A stretch of 64,000 bases of DNA, taken from Paenibacillus algorifonticola. GTDB lineage: Bacteria; Bacillota; Bacilli; Paenibacillales; Paenibacillaceae. The notes beneath the pieces were generated by a model. That model did not search any database and was not told the origin of the DNA. It worked only from the letters and a program-made list of their open reading frames with translations. The translations under genes and the position numbers were made by a program. The stretch covers positions 93,127 through 157,126 of the forward strand of contig NZ_KQ040782.1 in assembly GCF_000971975.1 (NCBI RefSeq). The letters run 5' to 3'. Below, piece by piece: positions 55,331-64,000 of this stretch (the stretch's first letter is position 1; every line of letters begins with the position of its first letter).

Positions 55331-57391
55331 CTATACTTGTACTTTCCAGCCTGGAATATGTCTGGCCTCGAATTGGCTGCGGAACGGTTTATTTTCATTC
55401 TCGACATGAACATAAGTGCCGTTTGACTGCAGCTTTCTGGCTTTGACATTGTCATTCAAATTCAAGTTCAGCATATTGATGAGCGTCTGGCGCAAATGCG
55501 CGTCGTATACCGGGCACATGAGCTCCACCCGCTTCATTAAGTTCCGTGTCATCCAGTCCGCACTGGATAAATATACTTCTTCATCCCCGCCATTGTGGAA
55601 ATACATGACCCGCGCATGCTCCAAATAACGGTCCACGATGCTGATCACCTGAATGTTCTCGCTTCGGCCGGCAACACCAGGACGCAAGCAGCATACGCCG
55701 CGGACGATCAAATCAATCTTCACGCCTGCCTGCGAAGCCTCGTACAGCTTATCGACCATCTCCTGATTGGAGAGCGAGTTCATCTTCGCAATGACACGGC
55801 CCTTCTTTCCAGCCGCCACATGGGCGATTTCCCGGTCAATGAGACGGAACAGCTTCTGCTTCAGATCCGTCGGGGCAACGCCAAAAGCTTTCCAGTCGTA
55901 AGGGTCCGAATAGCCTGTTACCTCGTTGAACAATGCTGATGCGTCGCCGCCAATGGTCGGATGCGATGTGAACAGGCCGATATCTGTATACAGTGTAGCT
56001 GTGCTGTCATTATAATTGCCTGTTCCAACATGCACATAACGGCGCAGCGTATCCTGCTCCCGTCGCACGACGAGCAATATTTTCGCATGTGTTTTAAGCC
56101 CAATCAATCCATACACGACATGACAGCCCGCTTTTTCCAGTTGGCGCGCCCAGGCAATATTGCGCTCCTCATCGAATCGTGCTTTCAACTCAACAACAAC
56201 GGTTACCTGCTTGCCCGATTCAGCCGCTTCGGCCAACGCTTGCACAAGCGTAGACTTTCCGCTGACCCGGTACATCGTCATTTTAATCGCGAGCACATCC
56301 GGGTCGGTAGCTGCCTGCATCACAAAATCATTGACCGCATCAAACGATTCATATGGATGATACATCAGCACATCGCGCTGGCGAATGACTTCAAACATGT
56401 CGTCGGTGTCGTCAAATTCCATTGGATAGACAGGCTCCATTTTGTCATAACGCAAATGGTCGTAGCCTGGGATCGCCTGGGCAAACTTCATCATAAAGCT
56501 CAAATCGAGCGGACCATCAATTTCGATCAGATTATCCTCGATTTCCAGCTCATCCTTGAGGATATCCAGTGCATCCGGATGCATGCCGCGTGCAACCTCA
56601 AGACGGACAGCGATGCCCCAGCGGCGCTTGCGCAGCTCCTTCTCGATCTCCTCCAGCAAATCCTCGGCATCCTCATTGAGCGTAAAATCAGCATTGCGCG
56701 TCAAACGAAATGCGTGTACAGCGAAAGCTTCATACCCATTAAAAAGCGTATCAATAAATTGCTCAATCAAATCCTCAAGCAGCACATATTCACGCTTTTT
56801 GCTATTCGGACGCTCAGGCAGCGGTACAAATCTCGCTAAAATCGACGGTACCTGAACCATAGCAAACAACCGATCCTCATCAGGAGCAGCCTCCGGGTGG
56901 CGCAATAAAACGGCTAAATATAATTCCTTCGTATGTACAAGTGGAAAAGGCCTGCTCTGATCGACCGCCATCGGTGTCAGGACAGGAAATACAATTTCAT
57001 GAAAATACTCCGATACTGCTTTGGACTGCGTCAAATTCAGCTCGCCCATTGAACGGATAGCAATGCCTTCCCGTCCCAGACCGCGCAGCACGTCCCGATA
57101 AGATTTATATTGATCATGCACCATTTGATTCGTGCGTTTAATTAATCGTTTCCATAAGCCTGCGGGGGTGTAGCCTGTAAAATCAATTTTAGAATAGCCT
57201 GCTTTAATTTGCTCTTGAATACCCGCTACACGCACACTCATAAATTCGTCCAAATTACTGGATACAATTGCTAGAAACTTAGCCCGCTCAAGCAGCGGAT
57301 TGCCCACATCCTGAGCCTCTTGAAGCACCCGGCAGTTAAATTCGGCCCAACTCAAATCTCTGTTAACATAGTGGGACAAATGTTTTGTCAT
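55331..57391 (-). CDS. ppk: Polyphosphate kinase 1
   Basis: A 686-residue enzyme making polyphosphate from ATP. The N-terminus is YVNRDLSWAEFNCRVLQEA. The catalytic His region is GLKTHAKILLVVRREQDT near residue 430, with YVHVGTGNYNDSTATLYTDI following. VMYFHNGGDEEVYLSSADWM near 590 is the second phosphate-binding His. The start ATG 57391 has GGGAGG 8 nt upstream. It is convergent with ppx. Confidence 0.96.
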   Translation of the reverse strand: MTKHLSHYVNRDLSWAEFNCRVLQEAQDVGNPLLERAKFLAIVSSNLDEFMSVRVAGIQEQIKAGYSKIDFTGYTPAGLWKRLIKRTNQMVHDQYKSYRDVLRGLGREGIAIRSMGELNLTQSKAVSEYFHEIVFPVLTPMAVDQSRPFPLVHTKELYLAVLLRHPEAAPDEDRLFAMVQVPSILARFVPLPERPNSKKREYVLLEDLIEQFIDTLFNGYEAFAVHAFRLTRNADFTLNEDAEDLLEEIEKELRKRRWGIAVRLEVARGMHPDALDILKDELEIEDNLIEIDGPLDLSFMMKFAQAIPGYDHLRYDKMEPVYPMEFDDTDDMFEVIRQRDVLMYHPYESFDAVNDFVMQAATDPDVLAIKMTMYRVSGKSTLVQALAEAAESGKQVTVVVELKARFDEERNIAWARQLEKAGCHVVYGLIGLKTHAKILLVVRREQDTLRRYVHVGTGNYNDSTATLYTDIGLFTSHPTIGGDASALFNEVTGYSDPYDWKAFGVAPTDLKQKLFRLIDREIAHVAAGKKGRVIAKMNSLSNQEMVDKLYEASQAGVKIDLIVRGVCCLRPGVAGRSENIQVISIVDRYLEHARVMYFHNGGDEEVYLSSADWMTRNLMKRVELMCPVYDAHLRQTLINMLNLNLNDNVKARKLQSNGTYVHVENENKPFRSQFEARHIPGWKVQV

Positions 57392-57477
57392 TTTGTGCGC
57401 CTCCCTCATATATGCCCCTATTATGCGCTATAACTATTCGTGTCATATTAATAATTTGTAAAGCTAATGTAAACATA

Positions 57478-57870
57478 TTAGAACTTGCGTATGGAAAAAG
57501 AGCCTTCCCGTATCCGTTTCTCCAGCCAATGCAGCATAATTTGCTGATAAAAGGAGCGGGTAAACGGCAGCAGAAAGGTAATTCCGATTAGATCGGTGAA
57601 AAATCCGGGAATCAGCAGCAGCAAGCCGCCAGCCAGCACACATAAGCCTTCAAGCAGCTTGCGCCCAGGAATTTGGCCCTGCTGCAGTTGAAGCTGCGCC
57701 TCTGTCCACACCTTGCGTCCTTCCGCCAGCGTTAAATAAGCACCTGCCATACTGAACAGAACAATGAGCCCAAACGTCTGCCATCCACCAAGCCAGCTGC
57801 TTACTTGCATGATGCCCCAAAACTCAATCAAAGGCAATATAATCAATGCTGCGATTATCCATTTTTTCAT
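57478..57870 (-). CDS. fxsA: FxsA family membrane protein
   Basis: A 130-residue integral membrane protein with three to four helices. PLIEFWGIMQVSSWLGGWQT near residue 15 and LLLLIPGFFTDLIGITFLLP near 84 are the FxsA signature. The C-terminus is basic. FxsA counteracts F-plasmid exclusion of T7 in E. coli; in Firmicutes its role is unclear. In B. subtilis the homolog (ytzA) follows pyk, and here it is next to the pyk neighbourhood, separated by a thioesterase. Confidence 0.9.
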   Translation of the reverse strand: MKKWIIAALIILPLIEFWGIMQVSSWLGGWQTFGLIVLFSMAGAYLTLAEGRKVWTEAQLQLQQGQIPGRKLLEGLCVLAGGLLLLIPGFFTDLIGITFLLPFTRSFYQQIMLHWLEKRIREGSFSIRKF

Positions 57871-57916
57871 TACTAATTCCTCCCGTCGACTTCATGAAGG
57901 CAGCAGCCGTCATCCT

Positions 57917-58393
57917 TTAGCTTGTTATCTGCCTCATTAAATCATACAGCGCAGGAAGCCCTTTGTCCAAACGCATAGGGCGCCACTCCTTATTCACCCA
58001 CACATGCTTCGTTCCTCCCGTAACAAGCCGCTCCCCCGGAAGCATTTCCTGCCGCATGTAAAAAGCGGGCTTGAACGACGCCTCATCGACTTTGCGAATT
58101 TCAGATTCAAAGGATAAGCGCACGGAGGAAAAGTCCGATATGCGCGTGCAAATAAGCAGCGTGTCATCATACCGCGCTGGCATTGCATAATGGCAATGCA
58201 GATCGATGACAGGCAGCAGCAAGCCGCTTTGTTCAATCGATTTATAGTCAAAGCCTGCTGAGCGTATCAGCTCGGTACGCCCAATTTCAAACCAGTTCAA
58301 ATAGTTGGTGTGAAACACGACCCCCATTTGATCCGTTTCCTGATAACGGACGCGCAGAGGGTGCGTGAACCATCCGGACAATGGGCTGCTCAT
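57917..58393 (-). CDS. Acyl-CoA thioesterase, YbgC/FadM-like hot-dog fold
   Basis: A 158-residue 4HBT-family protein. VRYQETDQMGVVFHTNYLNW near residue 15 is the YbgC/FadM catalytic segment with Asp21-type acid; GYDYKSIEQSGLLLPV-like FDYKSIEQSGLLLPVID lies near 47. It would hydrolyse an acyl-CoA, with chain length unknown. It lies between fxsA and pyk on the same strand. Confidence 0.88.
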   Translation of the reverse strand: MSSPLSGWFTHPLRVRYQETDQMGVVFHTNYLNWFEIGRTELIRSAGFDYKSIEQSGLLLPVIDLHCHYAMPARYDDTLLICTRISDFSSVRLSFESEIRKVDEASFKPAFYMRQEMLPGERLVTGGTKHVWVNKEWRPMRLDKGLPALYDLMRQITS

Positions 58394-58411
58394 CCTATCA
58401 ACCTCCCTTTA

Positions 58412-58455
58412 ATTTCAACAAAAGCGACGGTGAATTCACCATCGCTTGTTGTTGC
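58412..58455 (-). terminator. pyk terminator
   Basis: AAGCGA-GGTGAATTCACC-TCGCTT forms a long stem of about 18 bp including the GAATTC centre. On the minus strand it is followed by TTTTGTTG, about 37 nt after the pyk stop. Confidence 0.78.
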
Positions 58456-58491
58456 TCTACCTATACGAGCAGAAAATATGCAGTTAGAAAA

Positions 58492-60246
58492 CTATAGAGA
58501 TTTGGATTGGCCGGAGTAAATAACGCCTGTTTCGCCGTAAAGCGTAACTTCCATGCCATCTTCCAAAATGGTCGTTGCATTAGAAATGCCCAGAATAACC
58601 GGGATGCCGAGGTTAATGCCGCAAACAGCCGCATGGCTAGTAATGCCGCCTTGCTCCGTTACGACAGCAGCCGCTTTCTCGAATGCAGGCATATATTCTT
58701 TATCAGTCGATACGGTTACCAGTATCGAACCTTGTGTTGTTTTTGCAATGGCTTCTTCAGGCGTGCGGGCAACAACAACTTTACCAATAGCCGTTTGGCT
58801 GCCAATACCTTGTCCATGTGCAAGAAGCTCGCCAATGTGGTGAATTTTGATCAGGTTTGTTGTTCCAGAGCGGCCTACAGGCACACCCGCAGTAATAACG
58901 ATTGTATCGCCAAGAGCAAGCAAGCCAGTGCTCAGTGCGCCCGTTACTGCATTTTCGAACAAACCGTCTGTGGAATCAACCAAAGCGCCTTTAACCGGAA
59001 TAACGCCCCATACAAGTGCCAGGCGACGCATAACCGTCTCTTCTGTCGTTACCGCAATGATCGGCGCTTTCGGACGGTATTTGGATACCATACGGGAAGT
59101 GAAGCCGCTTTGCGTCGAAGTAACGATCGCTTTCGCTTTCAGGTCAAATGCGGAATTAGCTACCGCTTGGCTGATCGCTTCCGTTACGCTTGTTTGCTGT
59201 GCATTCGCTTGTTTCGTGAAAATTTCACGGTATTCAAGAGCCGATTCTGCACGCTCAGCGATACGGGCCATCGTTTGTACCGATTCAACTGGATATTTAC
59301 CAGCAGCTGTTTCGCCGGAAAGCATGATCGCATCTGTACCGTCGAAAATCGCATTCGCTACGTCACTCGCTTCAGCACGAGTCGGACGCGGGTTGCGCTG
59401 CATCGAATCCAGCATTTGTGTTGCTGTAATAACCGGCTTGCCAGCGCGATTACATTTTTGAATCATCGATTTTTGTACGAGTGGCACTTCTTCTGCCGGA
59501 ATTTCAACGCCAAGGTCGCCACGGGCAACCATCAGGCCGTCGGAAACTTCCAAAATTTCATCAAGGTTGTCTACACCTTGCTGGTTCTCAATTTTAGAGA
59601 TAATTTGGATATGTCCAGCATTGTGGCGCTCAAGAAGCTCGCGAATTTCCAAAACATCGCTTGCTTTACGCACGAAGGAAGCCGCAATGAAATCTACGCC
59701 TTGCTCAATACCGAAGACGATATCATTCGCGTCTTTCTCTGTAATACCAGGAAGCGAGATGTTTACGCCTGGTACGTTAACGCCCTTCTTGCTTTTAATT
59801 TGACCGCTGTTGACGATGCGGCAAATGATTTCTGTTCCTTGCACATCTTCAACCGTCAAGCCAATTAGGCCGTCATCGATCAAAATGGTCGAACCCACCG
59901 AAACATCGTTAGGCAGATCCGTATACGTAATCGGAATGCGCGTCACATCGCCAAGAATCTCTTCTGTTGTCAAAGCGATTTTCTCGCCTTGCACCAGTTC
60001 AATTGGCTCTTCTTTCAATTTGCCCAGACGAATTTCCGGACCTTTCGTATCAAGGAGAATGGCTGTTGTTTTGCCGAGTTCGATATTTGCTTGACGAATA
60101 TTCTTGATGCGGTTACCGTGCTCTTCAAAATCGCCGTGGGAGAAGTTCAGACGAGCGACGTTCATGCCCGCTTGAATAAGCTTCTTCGTGTTTTCGAGTG
60201 ATTCGCTGGATGGTCCGATTGTACATACAATCTTTGTTTTACGCAT
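58492..60246 (-). CDS. pyk: Pyruvate kinase with C-terminal PEP-utilising domain
   Basis: A 584-residue glycolytic enzyme transferring phosphate from PEP to [18 protein letters not shown] begins the barrel, the catalytic Lys lies near 220 in [20 protein letters not shown], and [20 protein letters not shown] near 240 is the metal/substrate site. Residues about 475-584 are the extra swivelling domain ([20 protein letters not shown]) typical of Bacillus-type pyruvate kinase. The start ATG 60246 has GGAGG 10 nt upstream; a frame reaching 60417 runs through the repeat region. pfkA, usually next to pyk, is absent. Confidence 0.97.
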   Translation of the reverse strand: MRKTKIVCTIGPSSESLENTKKLIQAGMNVARLNFSHGDFEEHGNRIKNIRQANIELGKTTAILLDTKGPEIRLGKLKEEPIELVQGEKIALTTEEILGDVTRIPITYTDLPNDVSVGSTILIDDGLIGLTVEDVQGTEIICRIVNSGQIKSKKGVNVPGVNISLPGITEKDANDIVFGIEQGVDFIAASFVRKASDVLEIRELLERHNAGHIQIISKIENQQGVDNLDEILEVSDGLMVARGDLGVEIPAEEVPLVQKSMIQKCNRAGKPVITATQMLDSMQRNPRPTRAEASDVANAIFDGTDAIMLSGETAAGKYPVESVQTMARIAERAESALEYREIFTKQANAQQTSVTEAISQAVANSAFDLKAKAIVTSTQSGFTSRMVSKYRPKAPIIAVTTEETVMRRLALVWGVIPVKGALVDSTDGLFENAVTGALSTGLLALGDTIVITAGVPVGRSGTTNLIKIHHIGELLAHGQGIGSQTAIGKVVVARTPEEAIAKTTQGSILVTVSTDKEYMPAFEKAAAVVTEQGGITSHAAVCGINLGIPVILGISNATTILEDGMEVTLYGETGVIYSGQSKSL

Positions 60247-60310
60247 GTTTAGTTTTCCTCCGTTATATTGCCTGCTTGAATGGTAGGCCTTGCTATATGA
60301 TCTTCTTTTA

Positions 60311-60359
60311 AAAATATAAGAATTTATAAGTTGTTCACATATAAATAGGCTTATATTTC
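60311..60359 (-). repeat. AT-rich dispersed repeat, copy 4
   Basis: On the minus strand it begins GAAATATAAGCCTATTTATA and ends CTTATATTTTT. It lies in the accA-pyk gap about 65 nt upstream of pyk. A GC hairpin region with ACGGC/GCCGT (60390-60403) and TGAAACG/CGTTTCA (about 60366-60407) lies next to it. Confidence 0.65.
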
Positions 60360-60470
60360 TCGGACTGAAACGCGCTGTGCCGCCATAGGACGGCGAAAGC
60401 CGTTTCACCTTGACCACAACTTAAATTACACGATTACAGGCAGCTTGTACAGTATAAAATATTTGTAAAC

Positions 60471-61556
60471 CTATACCTGCGCCGATTCCGGCAGCGCTGC
60501 CTTCTCCGTGCTTGCTTCTCCGCCCGCTGCCGCGGCTTCGGAGGACTCGTCTGCCGCGCTTTGCAGCTGGGTAGTCTGCTGTTCCTCTGCACGCGTCTGC
60601 TGAGCAATCTGGAACTTGCCGATTTTGCGGAATTTGCTGTAACGATCTTCTTTCAGCTCTTCAGGCGTCATGGCGCGCAGCTCCTGTAAATGACTCCACA
60701 GCTTGGCCTTCAAGTGCTCTGCTGTATAAGCAAGGTCACGATGCGCACCGCCCTGAGGCTCCTCCACAATATCCTCGATGACTTCAAACGCCAATAAATC
60801 CTTGGCTGTAATCTTCATCGCTTCCGCCGCCTGATCGGCTTTGGATGCATCCTTCCAGAGAATCGAGGCTGCTCCATTCGGCGAAATCGCAGAATAGATC
60901 GCATTTTCCAGCATAAGCACCCGGTTGCCCACGCCAAGCGCAAGTGCGCCGCCGCTGCCGCCTTCGCCAATAACGACGCAGATGATCGGCACGCCGAAAC
61001 CAGCCATCTCCCGCAAATTACGGGCAATTGCTTCCGATTGGCCCCGTTCCTCAGCAGTATTGCCAGGATAAGCGCCTTTCGTATCAATAAAAGTAATTAT
61101 CGGGCGATTAAATTTATTGGCTTGCTGCATGAAACGCAGCGCCTTGCGGAAACCTTCCGGATGGGGACTTCCGAAGAAACGGGCGATATTATCGCGCGTA
61201 TCCTTGCCGCGCTGGTGTCCGACAACCGTTACCGGTACGCCGTTCAGCTTGGCAAGGCCGCCTACGATAGCCAAATCATCAGCAAACAGGCGGTCGCCAT
61301 GCAGCTCGATGAAATCTGTAAACACCGCCTGAATGAAATCCAGCGTCGTGGGACGCTGATGATGGCGCGCTACATGCATTTTTTGCGCGGGGGTCAGCTC
61401 CTGGTACATTTCCTGTTCCAGCTGCTTGCAGCGCTCCTCAAGCCGGGCAATTTCCTCGGAAAAATCCATGCCATTGCCAGCCGCGAGCGTTTCCAGCGTT
61501 TTTATCTTTTCTCTTAAATCACTGAGCGGTTTCTCGAACGGAAGCTCACCCGCCAT
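60471..61556 (-). CDS. accA: Acetyl-CoA carboxylase carboxyltransferase subunit alpha
   Basis: A 361-residue subunit of the carboxyltransferase that moves CO2 from carboxybiotin to acetyl-Co[21 protein letters not shown] near residue 68 and [20 protein letters not shown] near 155 are signatures, with [20 protein letters not shown] near 190. It has an unusually long Ala/Glu/Ser tail of about 40 residues. The start ATG 61556 has GGGAGGG 8 nt upstream and overlaps the accD 3' end by 11 nt. Confidence 0.96.
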   Translation of the reverse strand: MAGELPFEKPLSDLREKIKTLETLAAGNGMDFSEEIARLEERCKQLEQEMYQELTPAQKMHVARHHQRPTTLDFIQAVFTDFIELHGDRLFADDLAIVGGLAKLNGVPVTVVGHQRGKDTRDNIARFFGSPHPEGFRKALRFMQQANKFNRPIITFIDTKGAYPGNTAEERGQSEAIARNLREMAGFGVPIICVVIGEGGSGGALALGVGNRVLMLENAIYSAISPNGAASILWKDASKADQAAEAMKITAKDLLAFEVIEDIVEEPQGGAHRDLAYTAEHLKAKLWSHLQELRAMTPEELKEDRYSKFRKIGKFQIAQQTRAEEQQTTQLQSAADESSEAAAAGGEASTEKAALPESAQV

Positions 61557-62418
61557 TAGACAATCCCTCCCCTGCGGTATGCATATCAAGCAGTTTGGTC
61601 AGCATATGCTTCATGTCGTTACGGTGTACAACCATATCAAGCTGTCCATGCTGCAAATTGAATTCCGCCGTCTGGAAGTTGTCCGGCAGCTTCTGACGAA
61701 TCGTCTGCTCGATTACAATGCGGCCTGCAAAGCCTACTAACGCACCAGGCTCGGCCAAATTGTAGTCGCCAAGACTTGCGAAGCTCGCCGAGACGCCACC
61801 CATCGTTGGATCGGTGAATACCGAGATAAACAAGCCGCCCGCTTCATGAAGCTTTGAGAGCGCTGCGCTAGTTTTCGCCATTTGCATGAGGCTGAGAATG
61901 CTTTCCTGCATGCGTGCGCCACCCGATGTGGAGAAAATAATAAGCGGCAGGCGCTTGTCAAGCGCCGCTTCTACAGCCCGCGTTATTTTTTCACCTACGA
62001 CCGACCCCATACTGCCGCTGAAAAAGTCAAAGCTCATGACGGCAACAACGACAGGAAGACCGCCGATAGTTCCTTCGCCGGTAACAACTGCTTCACGCAA
62101 ATTCGGATTTTTAGCCAATTGCTGCTCCAGCTTGCTCGCATAACCAGGGAAACCAAGCGGATCTTCCGATACAAGCTCTGTATCGTATTCCGTCAGCTGT
62201 CCTTCATCGAGCGTCATGGCAATGCGCTCCCAAGCCGAAAGGCGGAAGTGATAGCCGCAGGAGGAGCAGACCTTCAGATTCTTCTCCAGCTCTTTGCTGT
62301 ATTGAATCGTTCCGCACCGCGTACACTTATTCATCAGTCCTTCCGGAATGTCGCGTTTAGGGCGCTCCGAAGGTACTGTCGCGTATTTCTTCTTCGTAAA
62401 CAAGTCCTTAATTTGCAC
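61546..62418 (-). CDS. accD: Acetyl-CoA carboxylase carboxyltransferase subunit beta
   Basis: A 290-residue partner of AccA. The N-terminal C4 zinc finger is [20 protein letters not shown] followed by SSCGYHF (about 33-55). The crotonase fold has [20 protein letters not shown] near 110 and [19 protein letters not shown] near 150. The GTG at 62418 is preferred because AGAGGTG lies 6 nt upstream; GTG at 62427 abuts that site. It overlaps accA and forms the accDA pair. Confidence 0.96.
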   Translation of the reverse strand: MQIKDLFTKKKYATVPSERPKRDIPEGLMNKCTRCGTIQYSKELEKNLKVCSSCGYHFRLSAWERIAMTLDEGQLTEYDTELVSEDPLGFPGYASKLEQQLAKNPNLREAVVTGEGTIGGLPVVVAVMSFDFFSGSMGSVVGEKITRAVEAALDKRLPLIIFSTSGGARMQESILSLMQMAKTSAALSKLHEAGGLFISVFTDPTMGGVSASFASLGDYNLAEPGALVGFAGRIVIEQTIRQKLPDNFQTAEFNLQHGQLDMVVHRNDMKHMLTKLLDMHTAGEGLSNGG

Positions 62419-62458
62419 GTATGACACCTCTCAAGGCGCAATCGAATAAGGGAATCCG

Positions 62459-62647
62459 TTACGGCTGAAACAAGGAGTTAAACACTTCCTGTACTTCCTC
62501 CAGCTCACCCGACGGCACCAATATTTCAAATTGCTGTTTAGACAGATTGACTGGACGGATCTTCACGAGAAATCCTTCTTCCGTAAGCCGTTTCTTGATA
62601 TTTTCTGCGATTTTTGCTGTTGGCGCGATATAAATGACCGTCCACAT
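62459..62647 (-). CDS. Small conserved protein upstream of accD
   Basis: 62 residues from ATG 62647, which has AGGAGG 8 nt upstream (MWTVIYIAPTAKIAENIKKR). A betaalphabeta-like pattern ends in EILVPSGELEEVQEVF, reminiscent of small DUF2007-type domains; the match is loose. It is 40 nt ahead of accD and probably co-transcribed. No function is proposed. Confidence 0.72.
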   Translation of the reverse strand: MWTVIYIAPTAKIAENIKKRLTEEGFLVKIRPVNLSKQQFEILVPSGELEEVQEVFNSLFQP

Positions 62648-62663
62648 TATGGTACCTCCTGAA

Positions 62664-62684
62664 AACTTTGCTACGGGCAAAGTT
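62664..62684 (-). promoter_or_regulatory. 5'-leader hairpin next to the ribosome site of the small accD-upstream gene
   Basis: An 8-bp perfect stem AACTTTGC / GCAAAGTT with a 5-nt loop, ending 3 nt before the AGGAGG of the 62-residue gene. Such a position could influence ribosome access or mRNA stability. A TATAAT-like element lies about 45 nt further upstream (minus strand). Confidence 0.4.
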
Positions 62685-62745
62685 TACATCTTAAACATAG
62701 CTAAGTCCCGTTAACAGGTCATATGATCTTATAATAGTATCATAA

Positions 62746-63246
62746 TCATGGGGAATCGGGCAAATGGTATTGCTGCGCTTTTGGGTCCTGATGTGCAATT
62801 CTTGCCGATGCGGCAGCCGCAAGTCCCGCAACGAGATCATCGAGGAACACATGGATGTGCCGTCCCTTTAGATTAAGCTGACTAATAATGCCAGGCTTCA
62901 CTTTATCCAAATATCCAAAACTCGTCAACCCGATCATCCCGTACACATTCGTAATGCCAAGCGCCAGCGTCTCGTCCACGCCATACAGCGACTCGTCATT
63001 TTCCATAATCGCCTGAAGCGGCTCGGGCAATAACTTGCGCTCCGCCAGCTCGTCTAATGCAATGCCGGTATAAAGCACATACTGCACCTCGCGCTTGCCC
63101 AGTACAGCCCGGACGCTGTCCTCGCATTCCTTCATGCTTAAGCTTGCATTGTAAGGACGCTGCAGCGTATAGACAATTTCAGCAATATCATCGACCTTCA
63201 CCCCGCGCTTGCCCAGCCACTCTTCAATTTTGGATGTAGAAGCCAT
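62746..63246 (-). CDS. PgpA-like phosphatidylglycerophosphatase family protein (paralog 2)
   Basis: A 166-residue paralog of the 33439-33978 gene. NDESLYGVDETLALGITNVY near residue 85, FGYLDKVKPGIISQLN near 112 and HVFLDDLVAGLAAAASARIA near 133 align with it directly. As in paralog 1 the LDD segment matches PgpA. The start ATG 63246 has GGAGGG 6 nt upstream; a 5-codon longer start lacks that spacing. It is in the dnaE-accD interval, upstream of the small gene and accD. Confidence 0.8.
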   Translation of the reverse strand: MASTSKIEEWLGKRGVKVDDIAEIVYTLQRPYNASLSMKECEDSVRAVLGKREVQYVLYTGIALDELAERKLLPEPLQAIMENDESLYGVDETLALGITNVYGMIGLTSFGYLDKVKPGIISQLNLKGRHIHVFLDDLVAGLAAAASARIAHQDPKAQQYHLPDSP

Positions 63247-63270
63247 ATCCATCCCTCCCATGCTTGTACG

Positions 63271-63522
63271 CTATAATGCAGCGTAAGCAGCGGCAATGCG
63301 GCTTTCGCAGCCCTGATAACGCTGCAGCCTTTCGCGGAACTGCATCCCTTTAGCCCGCAAGCAGCAGCTGGCCCCCCGCATTTCTCCGCTTGTATCCCTA
63401 AATGTATGCGGATAACGGAAGATATGTGCATCATTTTGAATTCGCTTGCGGAGAATGCGCAGGGCGAAAACAAAGAAAGCACAGAAAGCGAAAAGCCCGT
63501 GACTGATATAAATCGGCAGAAT
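63271..63522 (-). other. 83-codon open frame with a membrane segment but no standard start
   Basis: Open frame from an in-frame ATT at 63522 to TAG at 63271. It has a hydrophobic stretch (HGLFAFCAFFVFALRIL) followed by a basic, polar half ending AAAYAAL. No ATG, GTG or TTG occurs ahead of the hydrophobic part, and no ribosome site is visible. It directly follows the dnaE terminator. Could be a remnant or a chance frame. Confidence 0.25.
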
Positions 63523-63525
63523 TTG

Positions 63526-63574
63526 GTTAAAAATAGGACTGGCCTTAGCTGTGGATAGCTCAGGCCAGTCCTAT
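63526..63574 (-). terminator. dnaE terminator
   Basis: A 13-bp perfect stem ATAGGACTGGCCT / AGGCCAGTCCTAT with inner AGCT/AGCT. On the minus strand the sequence continues TTTTTAACC. It lies about 125 nt after the dnaE stop. Confidence 0.82.
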
Positions 63575-63701
63575 GAGGGATCGCTTCGCCATGTTTAAGC
63601 TTCGCGATTTTCAAATGAAGCCCAAGCATTCGGACTTTTTAAGAATTCCCGTTAATCTAAGAGCTTCTGTGATCTATGCTTGGGCAGTTTGCCATTTGCT
63701 C

Positions 63702-64000
63702 CTATTTGACGACGACAGCGCCTTCGCCGAACAACTGCTCAATCTCGCCGAACAATTCCGGCGACGGCTTGACGCGGTAGCTGTCGCTAAGGGCGATCAG
63801 CCTCTGTTCACGCTCGTAGAACAGAACGGTGTTCAGCTGGCCAGGGTGCTCGGCCAGCAGCTGCTTGAGCCGCTCCAGCGCGGCAAGCTGCTCGCGCGCG
63901 GCTGCGAGCTTGATGTAAACCCGCTGGCGCTTTCGCCCAGCGGGTTCCTGCCGCGGTGCCCGCTGCTGCGCTTCGCCAGCAGCAGCTGTGCCGGGCCCGC
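63702..64000 (-). CDS. dnaE: DNA polymerase III alpha subunit, C-terminal end (partial)
   Basis: Only the last 99 codons lie in the window (stop TAG at 63702). A Gln/Arg-rich linker ([20 protein letters not shown]) precedes a domain with [39 protein letters not shown] and [13 protein letters not shown]. This matches the C-terminal OB-fold-like end of DnaE-type polymerases. In B. subtilis dnaE lies just upstream of accD as well. The catalytic core is outside the window, so the assignment depends on this tail and the synteny. Confidence 0.72.
   Translation of the reverse strand, partial: GPGTAAAGEAQQRAPRQEPAGRKRQRVYIKLAAAREQLAALERLKQLLAEHPGQLNTVLFYEREQRLIALSDSYRVKPSPELFGEIEQLFGEGAVVVK

Noticed and set aside
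58507..59868. 453-codon frame on the + strand
   Set aside because: Lies entirely antisense to pyk, has no ribosome site and its composition is that of a complementary-strand shadow.
63198..63629. 143-codon minus-strand frame between dnaE and the PgpA-like gene
   Set aside because: Runs through the dnaE terminator and the start of the PgpA-like gene; no ribosome site.

Overview
The window reads as a chromosomal segment of an endospore-forming, low-to-mid GC Gram-positive bacterium, most likely Paenibacillus or a close relative. The evidence is gene content and order: tig, clpP, clpX, ispG, lonB, lonA, engB and the hem operon followed by a SpoVID-like gene; a gerM-rph-rdgB cluster; citZ-icd-mdh; and dnaE-accD-accA-pyk. 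Strong AGGAGG-type ribosome sites precede nearly every gene, sporulation genes are present, and two secreted proteins carry copper-amine-oxidase-type stalk domains, which are common in Paenibacillaceae. No rRNA, transposase, prophage, CRISPR array or origin was seen.

Layout. 1-10.2 kb (minus): heme/siroheme operon hemA-hemX-sirC-hemC-cobA/hemD-hemB-hemL, then an RluA-type pseudouridine synthase and a partial SpoVID. 10.3-12.1 kb: speD, a decayed DUF4309 (YjgB-like) remnant and an uncharacterised gene. 12.4-22.1 kb (minus): proteostasis block engB, lonA, lonB, ispG, clpX, clpP, tig. 23.4 kb: one tRNA-Arg(TCT). 23.8-27.0 kb: two secreted stalk-domain proteins (trypsin-like protease, TraB/GumN protein) and a possible 40-residue membrane peptide. 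27.3-30.6 kb: two small unknown genes, an asparagine synthetase and a family-2 glycosyltransferase. 30.7-33.3 kb: rdgB, rph, gerM. 33.4-38.5 kb: a PgpA-like protein, a long structured intergenic region, KimA-type potassium transporter, MBL hydrolase, methyltransferase, and an orphan Ger(x)C C-terminus. 38.6-46.5 kb: type 2 IPP isomerase, nagBA, a GT39-like membrane protein, TetR regulator, kdgK with a DeoR-type regulator, a small membrane protein. 46.8-52.6 kb: recQ and the TCA cluster mdh, icd, citZ. 53.0-57.9 kb: a glutamine-rich protein, convergent ppx and ppk, fxsA. 57.9-64 kb: thioesterase, pyk, accA, accD, a small protein, a second PgpA-like protein and the 3' end of dnaE.

How the genes fit together. 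The hem operon makes uroporphyrinogen III and also holds the first siroheme steps. The Clp/Lon/trigger factor block handles folding and turnover. citZ-icd-mdh covers three TCA steps and acc/pyk links glycolysis to fatty acid synthesis. ppx and ppk have opposing roles in polyphosphate turnover. nagBA and kdgK feed amino sugars and ketodeoxygluconate into central metabolism.

The most interesting non-genic signal is a family of four dispersed intergenic AT-rich near-palindromes of about 47-49 bp (17.4, 49.0, 55.2 and 60.3 kb), three of them next to a GC-rich hairpin. Also notable are a perfect 38-bp palindrome abutting the nagB promoter, a 20-bp-arm inverted repeat in the long kimA upstream region, two gene remnants, and the absence of pfkA between accA and pyk. 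Nothing in the window can be called a new defence or mobile system with confidence.
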